A stretch of 64,000 nucleotides of DNA, from contig NZ_VZPP01000001.1 in NCBI RefSeq assembly GCF_008801475.1, forward strand, positions 1-64,000, in the 5' to 3' direction. How positions within the stretch are numbered: the stretch's first letter is position 1; each line of letters opens with the position of its first letter. The notes under the pieces were generated by a model, which had not been told where the DNA came from, did not search any database, and was given only the letters and a program-made list of their open reading frames with translations. Below are positions 17,294-26,204 of this stretch, in pieces. The DNA is from Pseudomonas moorei. Lineage in GTDB: Bacteria; Pseudomonadota; Gammaproteobacteria; Pseudomonadales; Pseudomonadaceae. The position numbers were made by a program, and so were the translations under genes.

Positions 17294-18688
17294 TTAGTAG
17301 TCAGGTGCAAATGCATAGTTACCTTCCGTACAACAGGTCGCCATCAAGCGTCGGGGCAGGGGATGGCGATGAAACTCGTTTTCCAGCAAGTCCATCTGAT
17401 AACCGGCGGTATTGACGTAAACCAATAAGTCGCCTGCCTGGGGGGTGGTGGCAAAGTTGATCAGGCGATGGGTAATGACGTCGTCGTCCAGGCAGCTATG
17501 GCCAGCGATATAAGCTTGAGTCGGTGTGTGCGGTAGTTCACTTGTGCTAATAAGTATCGGATCAACGAGATACTCCGACGAAAACCAGGTTTCACAGGCG
17601 CTGAAACTACTGCCTTCAACAAAAATGACGATTTTGTTGTCGGCCAGTTTTTTTGTGCGTGTGACCCGAAACAATGAAATGGCCGCCTGGTCCACCAGAC
17701 TTCGGCCGGGCTCCAGTGCCAGTGTTATCTTTTGCATGTTCAAATAGTTGGCAATGGACAGTCCGGGCGAGTGGTCGGCCTGGAGGAACAATGTCAACCA
17801 TTGAGGCGCTGTCAGCTCACTGCCATAGGGATAATAAGAGTCGGGCACAATATTGTTGTAATAATGCTCGTACTTATTGTCGTGCTGTAAAAACTGACAA
17901 TAGGCCTGAGGCTCGACATAACGAATCGGCAGGCCTCCGCCGATGTCGATTATTTGTGGATTCAGTCCCATTTCACGGGCTGCCTGGACAAACCCTGAGA
18001 CTTCACGGAAGGCTTGCGCACGGGATTCGAATCCGTAACCGCCCAAGTGGAAATGGAACCCCTCGAAGTGAAAGTGCCTGGGTTGTCGGGTCAGCCGATG
18101 AAGGCATTCAAGCAAGTCCTCAAAGCCCATTCCAAATCGACTCTTCGGACAGCTTGCAGGCCTGTAACGAAGTAAAATCCGTGCTTTTGCGGGAGTTGTC
18201 AGGGATTCGATCACTGTTTGCAGGTGATCGAATTCCTCCAGCGAGTCCACACAAATCAGTGAACCCGCGCTGATCAGCGCTTGATGAAACGCAGCGGTTT
18301 TGGCCGGGCCGGTCGCGCAGATTTTTGCCGCCAGCGTACCGGCTCGCAGGGCTGCCTCCAGCTCATAAATGCTCGAAACATCGACACCAATACCCGAATT
18401 TGCCGCAGCGCTCAGCAGGCTCTGGGACTTGTTGGCCTTGGCGCCATAGAAGATGGCGTGACGCACATTGTGTTGGTTCAACACCGTTTGCAGCGCCTTC
18501 GTATTCAATTCGAAAGCATGTGGCCAGACCAGATTTAATGGTGAGCCATGTTGTTTGACCAGAGCTGAAAGTGTGCCCGGAAAATGGTTGATCAGTGTGG
18601 CAATAACAAAGTCGATAAGCGGTTTTAGCCTGTCCGGATGATGAACTTCAATTCGCTGTTCGATGGGCTGCGCATTCATTGCAGGCAT
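17294..18688 (-). CDS. SbnH-like fold-III PLP decarboxylase
   Basis: 464 residues from the ATG at 18688, preceded by AGAGGA. It shows the ornithine/DAP decarboxylase pattern: PLP lysine in AIFYGAKANKSQ, HFHLGGYGFESR, IIDIGGGLPIRY, ALEPGRSLVDQA, and the C-terminal CLDDDVI and VYVNTAGYQMDL. Siderophore homologues (SbnH, AcsE, PvsE) decarboxylate an amino-acid moiety after its attachment to citrate, giving an ethylenediamine-type unit. It is the first gene of the five-gene biosynthesis and export unit. Confidence 0.9.
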   Translation of the reverse strand: MPAMNAQPIEQRIEVHHPDRLKPLIDFVIATLINHFPGTLSALVKQHGSPLNLVWPHAFELNTKALQTVLNQHNVRHAIFYGAKANKSQSLLSAAANSGIGVDVSSIYELEAALRAGTLAAKICATGPAKTAAFHQALISAGSLICVDSLEEFDHLQTVIESLTTPAKARILLRYRPASCPKSRFGMGFEDLLECLHRLTRQPRHFHFEGFHFHLGGYGFESRAQAFREVSGFVQAAREMGLNPQIIDIGGGLPIRYVEPQAYCQFLQHDNKYEHYYNNIVPDSYYPYGSELTAPQWLTLFLQADHSPGLSIANYLNMQKITLALEPGRSLVDQAAISLFRVTRTKKLADNKIVIFVEGSSFSACETWFSSEYLVDPILISTSELPHTPTQAYIAGHSCLDDDVITHRLINFATTPQAGDLLVYVNTAGYQMDLLENEFHRHPLPRRLMATCCTEGNYAFAPDY

Positions 18689-19300
18689 AGTTAATCCTCT
18701 GGCTCGAAATAGAACGTGGCCATTGATATTTGACAACCAGCAGTTATCGATGGAAGCAGTATTTTTTTGCTCGTCAGATACGAGTTTTCAATGCAGTGGA
18801 GGCGGATGCCACGCGAAACCTGAAGAGGGATTTTTAGCGCGGATCGTAATGGATGATTGACAAAACAATTGCATGAGAACCCCACTCCATAAGGTTTGTA
18901 CGGACATTTTGATCGGCCACTAGTTGATGACACAGCCTGTGTAAGTGACCCGTAACTGACATTCATGTGCTATTACCGGTATGCACTTCCCATTGCGACT
19001 GATGACGTTCTTTGAAGCGAGGATCGTTCCTCTTGGCGATGTGAACAATATTGCTAATGCGAACCATTATCAAGTAAGGTTTTCAAATATTTTTGAATAA
19101 CGACCTGCACAGGGCGAATGAATGAGCGTGCATTTAAACGTTCAAGTACGCGTTCGCCCTGTTTAAAAAAATCCCGTAATACCCTGATGAACAAGGCGTT
19201 ACGGCGAGGTGCAGGCCGCCACGGGCAGGCGCGGAAATCCGGCGCTGACAGGGCCTGATTTTTTTCAGATTCACAACGATTCACGCCAAGGAGCAACGCC
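18689..19300. other. Divergent control region of the siderophore cluster
   Basis: 612 bases separate the decarboxylase gene from the CitE-like gene on the opposite strand. No gene is supported here. The region carries a strong Fur-box match at 19053-19071, and its middle part (18,720-18,960) is AT-richer than the neighbouring genes. Confidence 0.6.
19053..19071. promoter_or_regulatory. Fur box between the divergent siderophore operons
   Basis: GCTAATGCGAACCATTATC matches the 19-base Fur consensus GATAATGATAATCATTATC at 15 positions. It lies 230 bases before the CitE-like gene and 365 bases before the divergent decarboxylase gene. Iron-Fur repression of at least one of the two operons is likely. 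Confidence 0.65.
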
Positions 19301-20191
19301 ATGACATCCGATCGACGCAGCAGCAAAACCCCACTCGCGATCAGCTACCTGTTCGTGCCGGGCAACCGCCCCGAACGGTTTTCCAAAGCCGTCGAAGCGA
19401 ATCCTGACGCGATCATTCTCGACCTCGAGGATGCCGTTCATCCGGACAGCAAACCCGCCGCTCGGGCAGCAATTTGGGCATGGCAGGAGAGTACGCCGAG
19501 CGTTTCCTGCGAGCGTTACATCCGCCTCAATAGCGTCGGCAGTACCCTGTTCCACCAGGACCAGGCCTGGCTGAACGACATGCGCTATCCCGAGCGTTGC
19601 AACGGCATTTTCCTGCCCAAGGTGGAATGCCCGGATGCCCTTGGCCGGGTCGTCGAACAGTTGCTGAAGTGGCAACCGGAACTCAAGATCATCGCGATCA
19701 TCGAGACGGCCAAAGGATTGCAGCAGGTGGAATCGATTGCCGCGATTCCAGGGGTGGCGCGCCTGGCGTTCGGCTCGCTGGATTTCTCCCTCGATATCAA
19801 TTGCAGCCAGATCCCTGAAGCGTTTCTCTTCGCCCGCCACCGCATCGTGCTGGCTTCTCGCACGGCGGACTTACCGTCTCCGATTGACGGCGTCACGCCG
19901 GCGATCAGCGATCTGGCGGTGGTCGGCAAGGACGCCCTTTACGCGCGATCGTTGGGGTTCGGCGCCAAGCTGTGCATCCACCCCTCGCAACTGGTCACGG
20001 TTCAGCGCGCCTTCCTGCCGGATTCGCGCCAATTGGCGTGGGCCGATCGTGTGATGAGGGCCGTGGCCACGGGCAGTCATGCGGTGCAGGTGGATGGCGA
20101 GATGGTTGATTTGCCGCTGATCGAACATGCCCGGCGCCTGCTCGATGTGGCCAGCCAATATGCGCCCATTGCTCGCGCAGGCGCTTGCTGA
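19301..20191 (+). CDS. CitE-like HpcH/HpaI-family lyase, possible citrate supplier
   Basis: 296 residues, AAGGAG before the ATG. The family's TIM-barrel motifs are present: YLFVPGNRPERFSKA, AIILDLEDAVHPDSK with the Mg-binding acids, RLNSVG, FLPKVEC, IIAIIETAKGLQQ and LAFGSLDFSLDI. In staphyloferrin B clusters SbnG, another member of the HpcH/HpaI superfamily, makes citrate from oxaloacetate and acetyl-CoA. This protein looks closer to CitE-type CoA-ester lyases, so a citrate-synthase role is an inference from its place in a citrate-siderophore locus. It is followed 27 bases later by the small ParB-like gene. Confidence 0.83.
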   Translation: MTSDRRSSKTPLAISYLFVPGNRPERFSKAVEANPDAIILDLEDAVHPDSKPAARAAIWAWQESTPSVSCERYIRLNSVGSTLFHQDQAWLNDMRYPERCNGIFLPKVECPDALGRVVEQLLKWQPELKIIAIIETAKGLQQVESIAAIPGVARLAFGSLDFSLDINCSQIPEAFLFARHRIVLASRTADLPSPIDGVTPAISDLAVVGKDALYARSLGFGAKLCIHPSQLVTVQRAFLPDSRQLAWADRVMRAVATGSHAVQVDGEMVDLPLIEHARRLLDVASQYAPIARAGAC

Positions 20192-20217
20192 AGCCTCGGC
20201 GAATCAGGAGATCAACC

Positions 20218-20619
20218 ATGGAACACGGTTATCGGATTACGTTGCGGCCGCTGAGTGAAGTGCAGCAGTCCGAGCAGGTCGACCTTGCCAATGTGACGAG
20301 GCTGCGCGAGTCGATTGCACGGGCCGGGCATTGGCTGGAGCCGATTATCGTCGAGCGCTCGCAGGGCATCGTGATGGACGGCAATCACCGGTTCAACGCG
20401 GCCTTGCAATTGGGATTGAAGCGGGTGCCTTGCATCCAGCTCGATTACACCGATCCGCGGGTGTGTGTGCGGCATTGGCGGACCGGGCAGGCGTTCGAAG
20501 TGGCGCGGATTTTCACCACGATTGCCCGGGGTGAGATCTTTCCATACAAGACCACCCGGCACGCGTTTGATCCGGCGCTGCCGGTGATCGCGATACCGCT
20601 GGAACGCCTGTATGCCTAG
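20218..20619 (+). CDS. Small ParB/sulfiredoxin-fold protein, possible SbnI/SerK-like serine kinase
   Basis: 133 residues, AGGAG upstream of the ATG. The ParB/Srx fold is shown by LRPLSEVQ, LRESIARAGHWLEPIIVE, and VMDGNHRFNAALQLGLKRVPCIQLDY; DGNHR stands where SbnI and archaeal SerK have DGHHR. SbnI phosphorylates free serine to O-phosphoserine, the substrate of SbnA, and an SbnA-like gene is present in this locus. The protein is only about half the length of SbnI (about 254 residues) and consists of this single domain. A DNA-binding role remains possible, but there is no partition-system context. Confidence 0.7.
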   Translation: MEHGYRITLRPLSEVQQSEQVDLANVTRLRESIARAGHWLEPIIVERSQGIVMDGNHRFNAALQLGLKRVPCIQLDYTDPRVCVRHWRTGQAFEVARIFTTIARGEIFPYKTTRHAFDPALPVIAIPLERLYA

Positions 20620-20655
20620 CTTTGGCAGCGCAGCAGAAAAAAGTTTCTACTGAGA

Positions 20656-20682
20656 GTGATACTTTTTCGCAAATAGACTGGC
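20656..20682 (+). promoter_or_regulatory. Promoter-like motif shared by both siderophore receptors (copy 2)
   Basis: GTGATACTTTTT, 9 bases, then ACTGGC, ending 48 bases before the ATG at 20730. Sequence, spacing and distance match those before the STN-type receptor at 10172. This makes a common FecI-type promoter likely. Confidence 0.6.
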
Positions 20683-20729
20683 AATAGGAGTGATTACCAT
20701 TTTCCCTGTTTGAAAAGGATCCTCACGTC

Positions 20730-22970
20730 ATGCCTGTTGTCAGTCGTCCTTGCGGTGAGCGCGCGTTAACACTCGCCATTCGTACCGCCATGCTGAATGT
20801 TGTCCTGGTCGCAGCAAGCGCCAACGCCTGGGCTGCAGCCCCCGAGCAACAGGGCGTTGCCGCTGACGAGACCTCGAACACTCCGATCGCGACACCGGCC
20901 GATCACAGCACCCATTCGCTGACCCTCGACACCACCGACATCAACGCCAGCTACAGTGGTCCCTCCGCATTGCCGCAAGCGTTCGCCGGTGGCCAGGTTG
21001 CGCGGGGCGCCCGACTGGGCATGCTGGGCAACAAAGACGTGATGGACACTCCGTTCAGCGTGACCAGTTACACCGCCAAGACATTGGCCGATCTGCAAAC
21101 GGTGACCGTGGCCGATGCGTTGGAGCGTGACCCTTCGGTGCGCTCCACCGGGCAGACCGGCGGCATCGTCGACTCGTTCTTCATTCGTGGCTTTCCGGTC
21201 GGTGAAGGCAACCTGGGCGAACTGGCGTTCGATGGCGTGTATGGCGTGGCGCCCAACTACCGGGTATTCACCGAGTATGCCGAGCGGGTCGAAGTGCTGA
21301 AGGGACCGGGCGCCTTGATGTATGGCATTTCGCCAAACAGTGGCGTCGGTGGCGTGATCAATATCGTTCCCAAACGTCCACTGGACGAAGACCTGACCCG
21401 CGTTACCACCAGCTACGCCTCCGACTCCCAAGTCGGTGCACATCTGGATGTCAGCCGTCGCTTTGGTGAAGAAAATCAGTTTGGCGTGCGCTTCAACGGC
21501 AACCTGCAAGGGGGTGACACTGCCGTTGATAATCAGCAGCGAGATTTAGGTATCGGCGCCATCGCGCTGGATTATCGTGGCGAGCGCTTGCGCTTGAACC
21601 TTGATTACATCAGCCAGAAAGAAAGTTTCGATGCACCGTCGAGGCCATTCACAGTCGCGCCTGGCATTGATATCCCATCGGCACCCAATGGCCGGACCAA
21701 CGTGTCGCAGGACTGGGGTTGGTCCGATACGAAAGAGCAGTCGGCATTGCTGGGCGGCGAATATGACCTGAATGATGCGGTCACCGTGTTTGCCCATGCG
21801 GGGGGCGGCAGGTCAGACGTCAAGCGGATGTCTGACCAGGTGCCGAGAATCATCAACGAGGCAGGCGATACCAGCAATATTCCCGGGTATTACAAATTCA
21901 ACGTCGACCGCTCTACCGCCGACGTCGGGATCCGCGGAGTGTTCGCGACCGGTCCGGTCACTCACACGACTACTCTGATGGCCACCCAATACCAGGATGA
22001 GCTGTCCCGAGGGATCAACAACGGCACCGAAGTCCGTTCGAACATTTACCATCCGGTGGATGTGCCCAAGCAATTTATCAACGCGCCAACAGTGCTGCGC
22101 ATTTCCGAATCGGATCTATCCGGTGTCGCATTGACCGACACGCTGTCCATGCTTGATGACCGCTTTCAGTTGACCCTGGGGGTGCGCCGGCAAGACATCG
22201 AATCACGCAATTACAACGCTGCAGGTTCGGTCAGCTCGAAATATAACGACAATGCCACGACCCCGCTGGTTGGTGTGGTGGTTAAGCCTTGGGACGATGT
22301 TTCGCTCTACTACAACTACGTTGAAGGCTTGAGTAAAGGTGATATTGCACCGGGCTCGGCGGCCAACGCTGGCGAGACGTTCGCACCTTACGAATCGAAG
22401 CAGCATGAAATCGGCGTCAAGTATGAACACGGCACGTTCATGACCACCCTGGCGTTGTTTCAGATTGAAAAACCGAGTGGCGAAATCGGCGCCGGCAACG
22501 TGTTTTCCGTGCAGGCCGAACAGCGTAATCGCGGTATCGAGTTGAGCATGTTCGGCGAAGTGGCACAGGGCACGCGCTTGATGGGCGGGGTGACGCTACT
22601 CGATGGCGAGTTGACCGATTCGGCCACTGCCGCCAATCGCGGCAACAAACCGGTAGGCGTGCCAGACGTGCAAGCCAACCTGTGGGCCGAATGGGACACG
22701 CCTTGGCTTGAGGGCTTTACCCTCACCGGCGGTGCCATTTACACCGACCGCCAATACGTCAATCAAGCCAACACCCAGGAACTGGATGCCTGGACTCGCT
22801 TCGATGCCGGCGCCCGTTATGCCACCAAAATCGAAGGTCGACCGACGACGTTCCGCGCCACCGTACAGAATGTGTTCGATCGTGAGTACTGGTCAGGCGT
22901 TGCCTCCTATGGCGCATTCTCTCCTGGTTATCCGCGCACCTTGCAGTTATCGGCGACGGTTGATTTTTGA
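20730..22970 (+). CDS. Second TonB-dependent siderophore receptor, no signalling domain
   Basis: 746 residues: signal peptide, a short linker where the other receptor has its STN domain, then a plug (QAFAGGQVARGARLGMLG..., FIRGFPVGEGNLGELAFDGVYG) and barrel ending in LQLSATVDF. Plug and barrel are strikingly similar to the receptor at 7758-10172, indicating duplication inside the locus. Lacking the STN domain it should import but not signal. It may take the ferric siderophore or a close variant. Confidence 0.94.
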   Translation: MPVVSRPCGERALTLAIRTAMLNVVLVAASANAWAAAPEQQGVAADETSNTPIATPADHSTHSLTLDTTDINASYSGPSALPQAFAGGQVARGARLGMLGNKDVMDTPFSVTSYTAKTLADLQTVTVADALERDPSVRSTGQTGGIVDSFFIRGFPVGEGNLGELAFDGVYGVAPNYRVFTEYAERVEVLKGPGALMYGISPNSGVGGVINIVPKRPLDEDLTRVTTSYASDSQVGAHLDVSRRFGEENQFGVRFNGNLQGGDTAVDNQQRDLGIGAIALDYRGERLRLNLDYISQKESFDAPSRPFTVAPGIDIPSAPNGRTNVSQDWGWSDTKEQSALLGGEYDLNDAVTVFAHAGGGRSDVKRMSDQVPRIINEAGDTSNIPGYYKFNVDRSTADVGIRGVFATGPVTHTTTLMATQYQDELSRGINNGTEVRSNIYHPVDVPKQFINAPTVLRISESDLSGVALTDTLSMLDDRFQLTLGVRRQDIESRNYNAAGSVSSKYNDNATTPLVGVVVKPWDDVSLYYNYVEGLSKGDIAPGSAANAGETFAPYESKQHEIGVKYEHGTFMTTLALFQIEKPSGEIGAGNVFSVQAEQRNRGIELSMFGEVAQGTRLMGGVTLLDGELTDSATAANRGNKPVGVPDVQANLWAEWDTPWLEGFTLTGGAIYTDRQYVNQANTQELDAWTRFDAGARYATKIEGRPTTFRATVQNVFDREYWSGVASYGAFSPGYPRTLQLSATVDF

Positions 22971-24267
22971 GAAGGAGGGGAAGGGGTAGGGACTATTGAG
23001 CGGTTGTTACCCTGACTTGATCATGCCTTGGCAGGCGTAACCGCAGCCACTGCCGCAGGAGGCGATTCGGGCTGAAGGGGCGTCAGGGATCTTCGGGTTT
23101 ATAGGGAGTGACGGCGCCGCTGTGAGGCAGCGACGACCGTTCAATGTGTTCATTGCTTTCGGACGAAAGAGCCCGTGAGCAGATGCGGTCACTCAATCAG
23201 CGCCGCGATGACCTGAACTTCGATCCGGTAATGTTTCTTGGCCAAGGGTGACTCCACGCACACGCGCACAGGTGCGCCCGCGTCCGCTCCCAAACCTGAT
23301 TCGTGCCGTCATAGTCAGCCATGTCGGCCAACCAGATCTGGGCAGAGAAGCTGGCCTTTGTCCGTGCCAGCCTTGGCCAGCAGGGTGTCGATTTTGTCGA
23401 ACACGTCTTGTGACTGTGCGGTGATATCGCCCTCAGTCAATTGTGAGACCTGGCCCGCCAGATACGCAGTGTTGTCGTGAATGACGGCTTGGCTGAAGCG
23501 CTTGGTTGTGCCGATGCGTTGAATAGCAGGGGTCATGGCCGAGATCCGTTTGGGTTTCCAGATTGGATGTTTCAGTTGTTGTCGCTTAGCCCGGCCCCTG
23601 CACCCAGCAGGCGCGAGGACTCGGAGCTGGCAGGACCTGGTTCAATTCATGAGGAAAGGGGGCGTTCTGATACATATTGGTGCGTACCCAGCGATCAGAA
23701 CGCGGGTCGAATTGGGTAGCCCCGAAGAAGGAAAGCTAGCCGCCCCGAGACTCACTCAATCACGCCTCGTACACGTTTCTGAAGGCGTTGAAAGCCAGTC
23801 GCTTCCCGTCGACGGGCTGGTCAAACGTCTCCTGCAACGCGGACCGGTGCCGCTACTGCAGGCTGCGATGTAAGGGGGGGCGGAAGCGGTATCTGGGGCT
23901 GTTCGTGGCAGATTCCTGGTTGTTATGAGGGGGCAGAATCGGCCGATTTCTGCCTGTCACCAGCGTCAGCTTTTGGGCGAAAACCTTTAGAAACAGCGTA
24001 TCGCGGCGTTGGCAGCAGGGCAGTTTCGACGAGAAAAGCTGAGTGGTGCGGGGCAGTAATCCGCGACAGGTCGTAAGAATGCCAGCAACCTGATGTATCC
24101 GTAGCCAGTGTCATATTGAGTCAGCTCGAAAAAGGTATGACGGTCATCTTCCGACAAGAGAAAGCAAGCTCTCTCTTGCCGGTCCGTGTCATACATTGGA
24201 GCGTGTCAGCGCTCTTCAAAACTGTGCCTGAATGAACGCGCTCCCCTGAGTTACGATAATGACGGGA
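22971..24267. other. Degenerate region with gene relics
   Basis: About 1.3 kb in which only a broken ridA gene (23189-23536) is recognisable. Near 23,770-23,840 the minus strand has a 20-odd-residue codon-like tail (LQETFDQPVDGKRLAFNAF) without a start or a recognisable body. No intact gene is supported. Confidence 0.6.
23189..23536 (-). pseudogene. RidA/YjgF-family gene with at least two frameshifts
   Basis: The N-terminal part from the ATG at 23536 (MTPAIQRIGTTKRFSQAVIHDNTAYLAGQVS...LLAKAGTDKGQLL) is a normal RidA start. The frame then breaks near 23345. A second frame carries QIWLADMADYDG and a third carries GAPVRVCVESPLAKKHYRIEVQVIAALIE followed by a stop at 23189. All three pieces are in order, so this was one gene of about 115-120 codons. 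RidA deaminates reactive enamines from PLP enzymes and is often encoded beside amino-acid racemase genes; the intact racemase is 730 bases away. Confidence 0.85.
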
Positions 24268-25497
24268 TCACCTTTCGACCAATATTTTCGGGTTGGCACT
24301 GCCCCAGACGGTGTAGAGGTCGGCCAGTAGCGCACCGTTGATCTCTTCGACTTCAGTCTGGCTGACTTCGCTTGCACCTTGTTTGCCAAACAGCACCACT
24401 TCATCACCCGCCTTGACGTCGGGTGCATCCGTGACATCGACCATTACAGTGTTCATCGAAACCTTGCCCACCACCGGCACGCGATGACCATTGATCAACA
24501 CCACACCTTTATTGGTGAACACGCGACGATAGCCATCGGAGTAGCCAACCGTGATGTTGGCCAGTTTCGAATCACGTGTCAGGGTGAGCGTGCGATCGTA
24601 GCCCACGGTGTTTCCAGCGGGGTAGCTATTGACCGAGGCCACATGCGACTTGAACTGCATCACGCGCTGATACTCAGTTCGCGTGATGACGGTATCGCCA
24701 AACAACGCGCCGCCGGTGCGCACCATATCCAGGCGCGATTCAGGTACTTCCAGGGTGGCGAAGGAGTTAGCAGTGTGAAGGGTGATCTTGCTGCGGTCGA
24801 GATGCGCGACGTCCATCAGCCAGGCGGCTTGCTCATTGAAGGTGGCCAGCCCTTTACGTACGTCGTCCTTATCTTCCACGGCGAAGTGGCTCATGATCGC
24901 AACCACGTCGATATTTGGCAGTTTGGTGATCGCCAGCGCGTCTTGTTTACCCTGCTCGGTAGCCATTTCCAGGCCGTTACGGCTCATGCCGCTTGAGTTT
25001 AGGCCGATGTGCACCTGCAATTTGCGACCGTGTTTATGTGCAAGGTCGGCCGCCTGGCGGGCGAAATCGAGGTTGCCAACCAGTTCCTCGACGTTGTACT
25101 GCAGCGCATTTTCCAGCTCCCCCAGGGAGGCGGTGCGAACACGGACCAACTGGCCTTTAAAGCCGCTTTCGCGAACCACTCGAGCCTCTTCGTTACTGGC
25201 GACCGCCACACACGGTACCCCCAGCGCGATCACCGAAGGCATCACCAACCCTATGCCATGACCATAAGCGTCGGCCTTCAGTACTGCACAGAGTTTCGAC
25301 TTGCCGGCCAGCTCGGCTTGCAGGGTACGGATATTGTGCTCTAGCGCGGTTTTGTTGATTTCAATCCAGGCATTACTGATTTGCGCAGTCAGCTCGGAGT
25401 TGCCGTTTGCGAGCGATAGCGGCGGTGCCGCCTGGGCTTGGCTCTGCAAAAAAATCAGGCCGAGGGACAGCGCTAGAACAGTGCGGGTAAAGGGCAT
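24268..25497 (-). CDS. Periplasmic broad-specificity amino-acid racemase (Bsr/alanine racemase family)
   Basis: 409 residues. A signal peptide (MPFTRTVLALSLGLIFLQSQAQA) precedes a fold-III racemase: PLP lysine in LCAVLKADAYGHG (about residue 74), HIGLNSSGMSRNG, and the C-terminal VGYDRTLTLTRDS with the catalytic-type Tyr, then VGKVSMNTVMVDVTD. Exported racemases of this type in P. putida and Vibrio (BsrV) make non-canonical D-amino acids such as D-Lys and D-Arg, which modify peptidoglycan and biofilms. Relics of a RidA gene and of a solute-binding-protein gene flank it, suggesting a former amino-acid catabolic cluster. Confidence 0.92.
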   Translation of the reverse strand: MPFTRTVLALSLGLIFLQSQAQAAPPLSLANGNSELTAQISNAWIEINKTALEHNIRTLQAELAGKSKLCAVLKADAYGHGIGLVMPSVIALGVPCVAVASNEEARVVRESGFKGQLVRVRTASLGELENALQYNVEELVGNLDFARQAADLAHKHGRKLQVHIGLNSSGMSRNGLEMATEQGKQDALAITKLPNIDVVAIMSHFAVEDKDDVRKGLATFNEQAAWLMDVAHLDRSKITLHTANSFATLEVPESRLDMVRTGGALFGDTVITRTEYQRVMQFKSHVASVNSYPAGNTVGYDRTLTLTRDSKLANITVGYSDGYRRVFTNKGVVLINGHRVPVVGKVSMNTVMVDVTDAPDVKAGDEVVLFGKQGASEVSQTEVEEINGALLADLYTVWGSANPKILVER

Positions 25498-25710
25498 CTG
25501 AAACTCTCCATGTAATCGGTCTTTTTATTATTCCGGTGCCGATTATTGGAAGGCGATGTAAGTTGCCGTTGTACGCTGGGTTCGAAGATGTAAAAACTTG
25601 TAAGGGATTTGTTCGTGCTCACCTTGGCCCTATGCAATGGCATCAGCAAGGTTTGTTGCTCGGACGGCTACCGCGAATCAGCACATTGTGTCGCGACATG
25701 GGAGGGGCGT

Positions 25711-25806
25711 AGCAGGCTGCGCAAGAAGATCAACCTTGCGTTGCTGTCCATGAGTGAGGACGGTACGCACCGGGGGATTTACGACAATTGGTTCCGCGCG
25801 CGATAG
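25711..25806 (+). pseudogene. C-terminal relic of a polar amino-acid binding-protein gene
   Basis: The frame reads SRLRKKINLALLSMSEDGTHRGIYDNWFRAR and stops. This matches the last 30 or so residues of periplasmic ArtJ/HisJ-like proteins, where a helix of this kind (kINxALxxmxxDGTyxxIydKWF) closes lobe I. Nothing upstream extends the homology, so only the 3' end of the gene survives. Confidence 0.6.
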
Positions 25807-26204
25807 CAAGCCCGTGAGCTGCGGGCAGTCGTCTGCCTCTGCCGACGTTTTCCGTGATTCGCAACGGTCCGAATGACCTAACCGTCACTCTCGGCTCCAC
25901 CCATTAGAGTGACTTCTTTGTGGCAATAACGTGACGCTCAAAGAGGACGCATTATGTTTCATTCAGTCGCGGCTCCTACGCGCTAGCAGTCACTCCGGCG
26001 TCATTATCGTCAGCGTCGTCCTGATGAGTTCCTCTTTCCGGTCGATCGCTTCCAGGGCTCCGCGAACATTTCTGCCGACCTCGGTCGCTCATGATGGATC
26101 GCTTTCGATTCATAGCTGCTGGTTACAGCAGCGGAAATCGGCCAAAAGCGATCATTTCGCTAGCCGTCGCCTGCGTATTTACCTGAAGCGACATGCAGAC
26201 GGCC
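25807..26204. other. Intergenic stretch, nothing supported
   Basis: About 400 bases with no convincing gene. A plus-strand open frame at 25931-26224 has no ribosome-binding site, domain or plausible composition and overlaps the SYLF gene end. Confidence 0.5.

Noticed and set aside
23535..23873. Plus-strand frames in the degenerate region after the second receptor
   Set aside because: Composition and start contexts are poor, and the region shows broken gene remains on the other strand.
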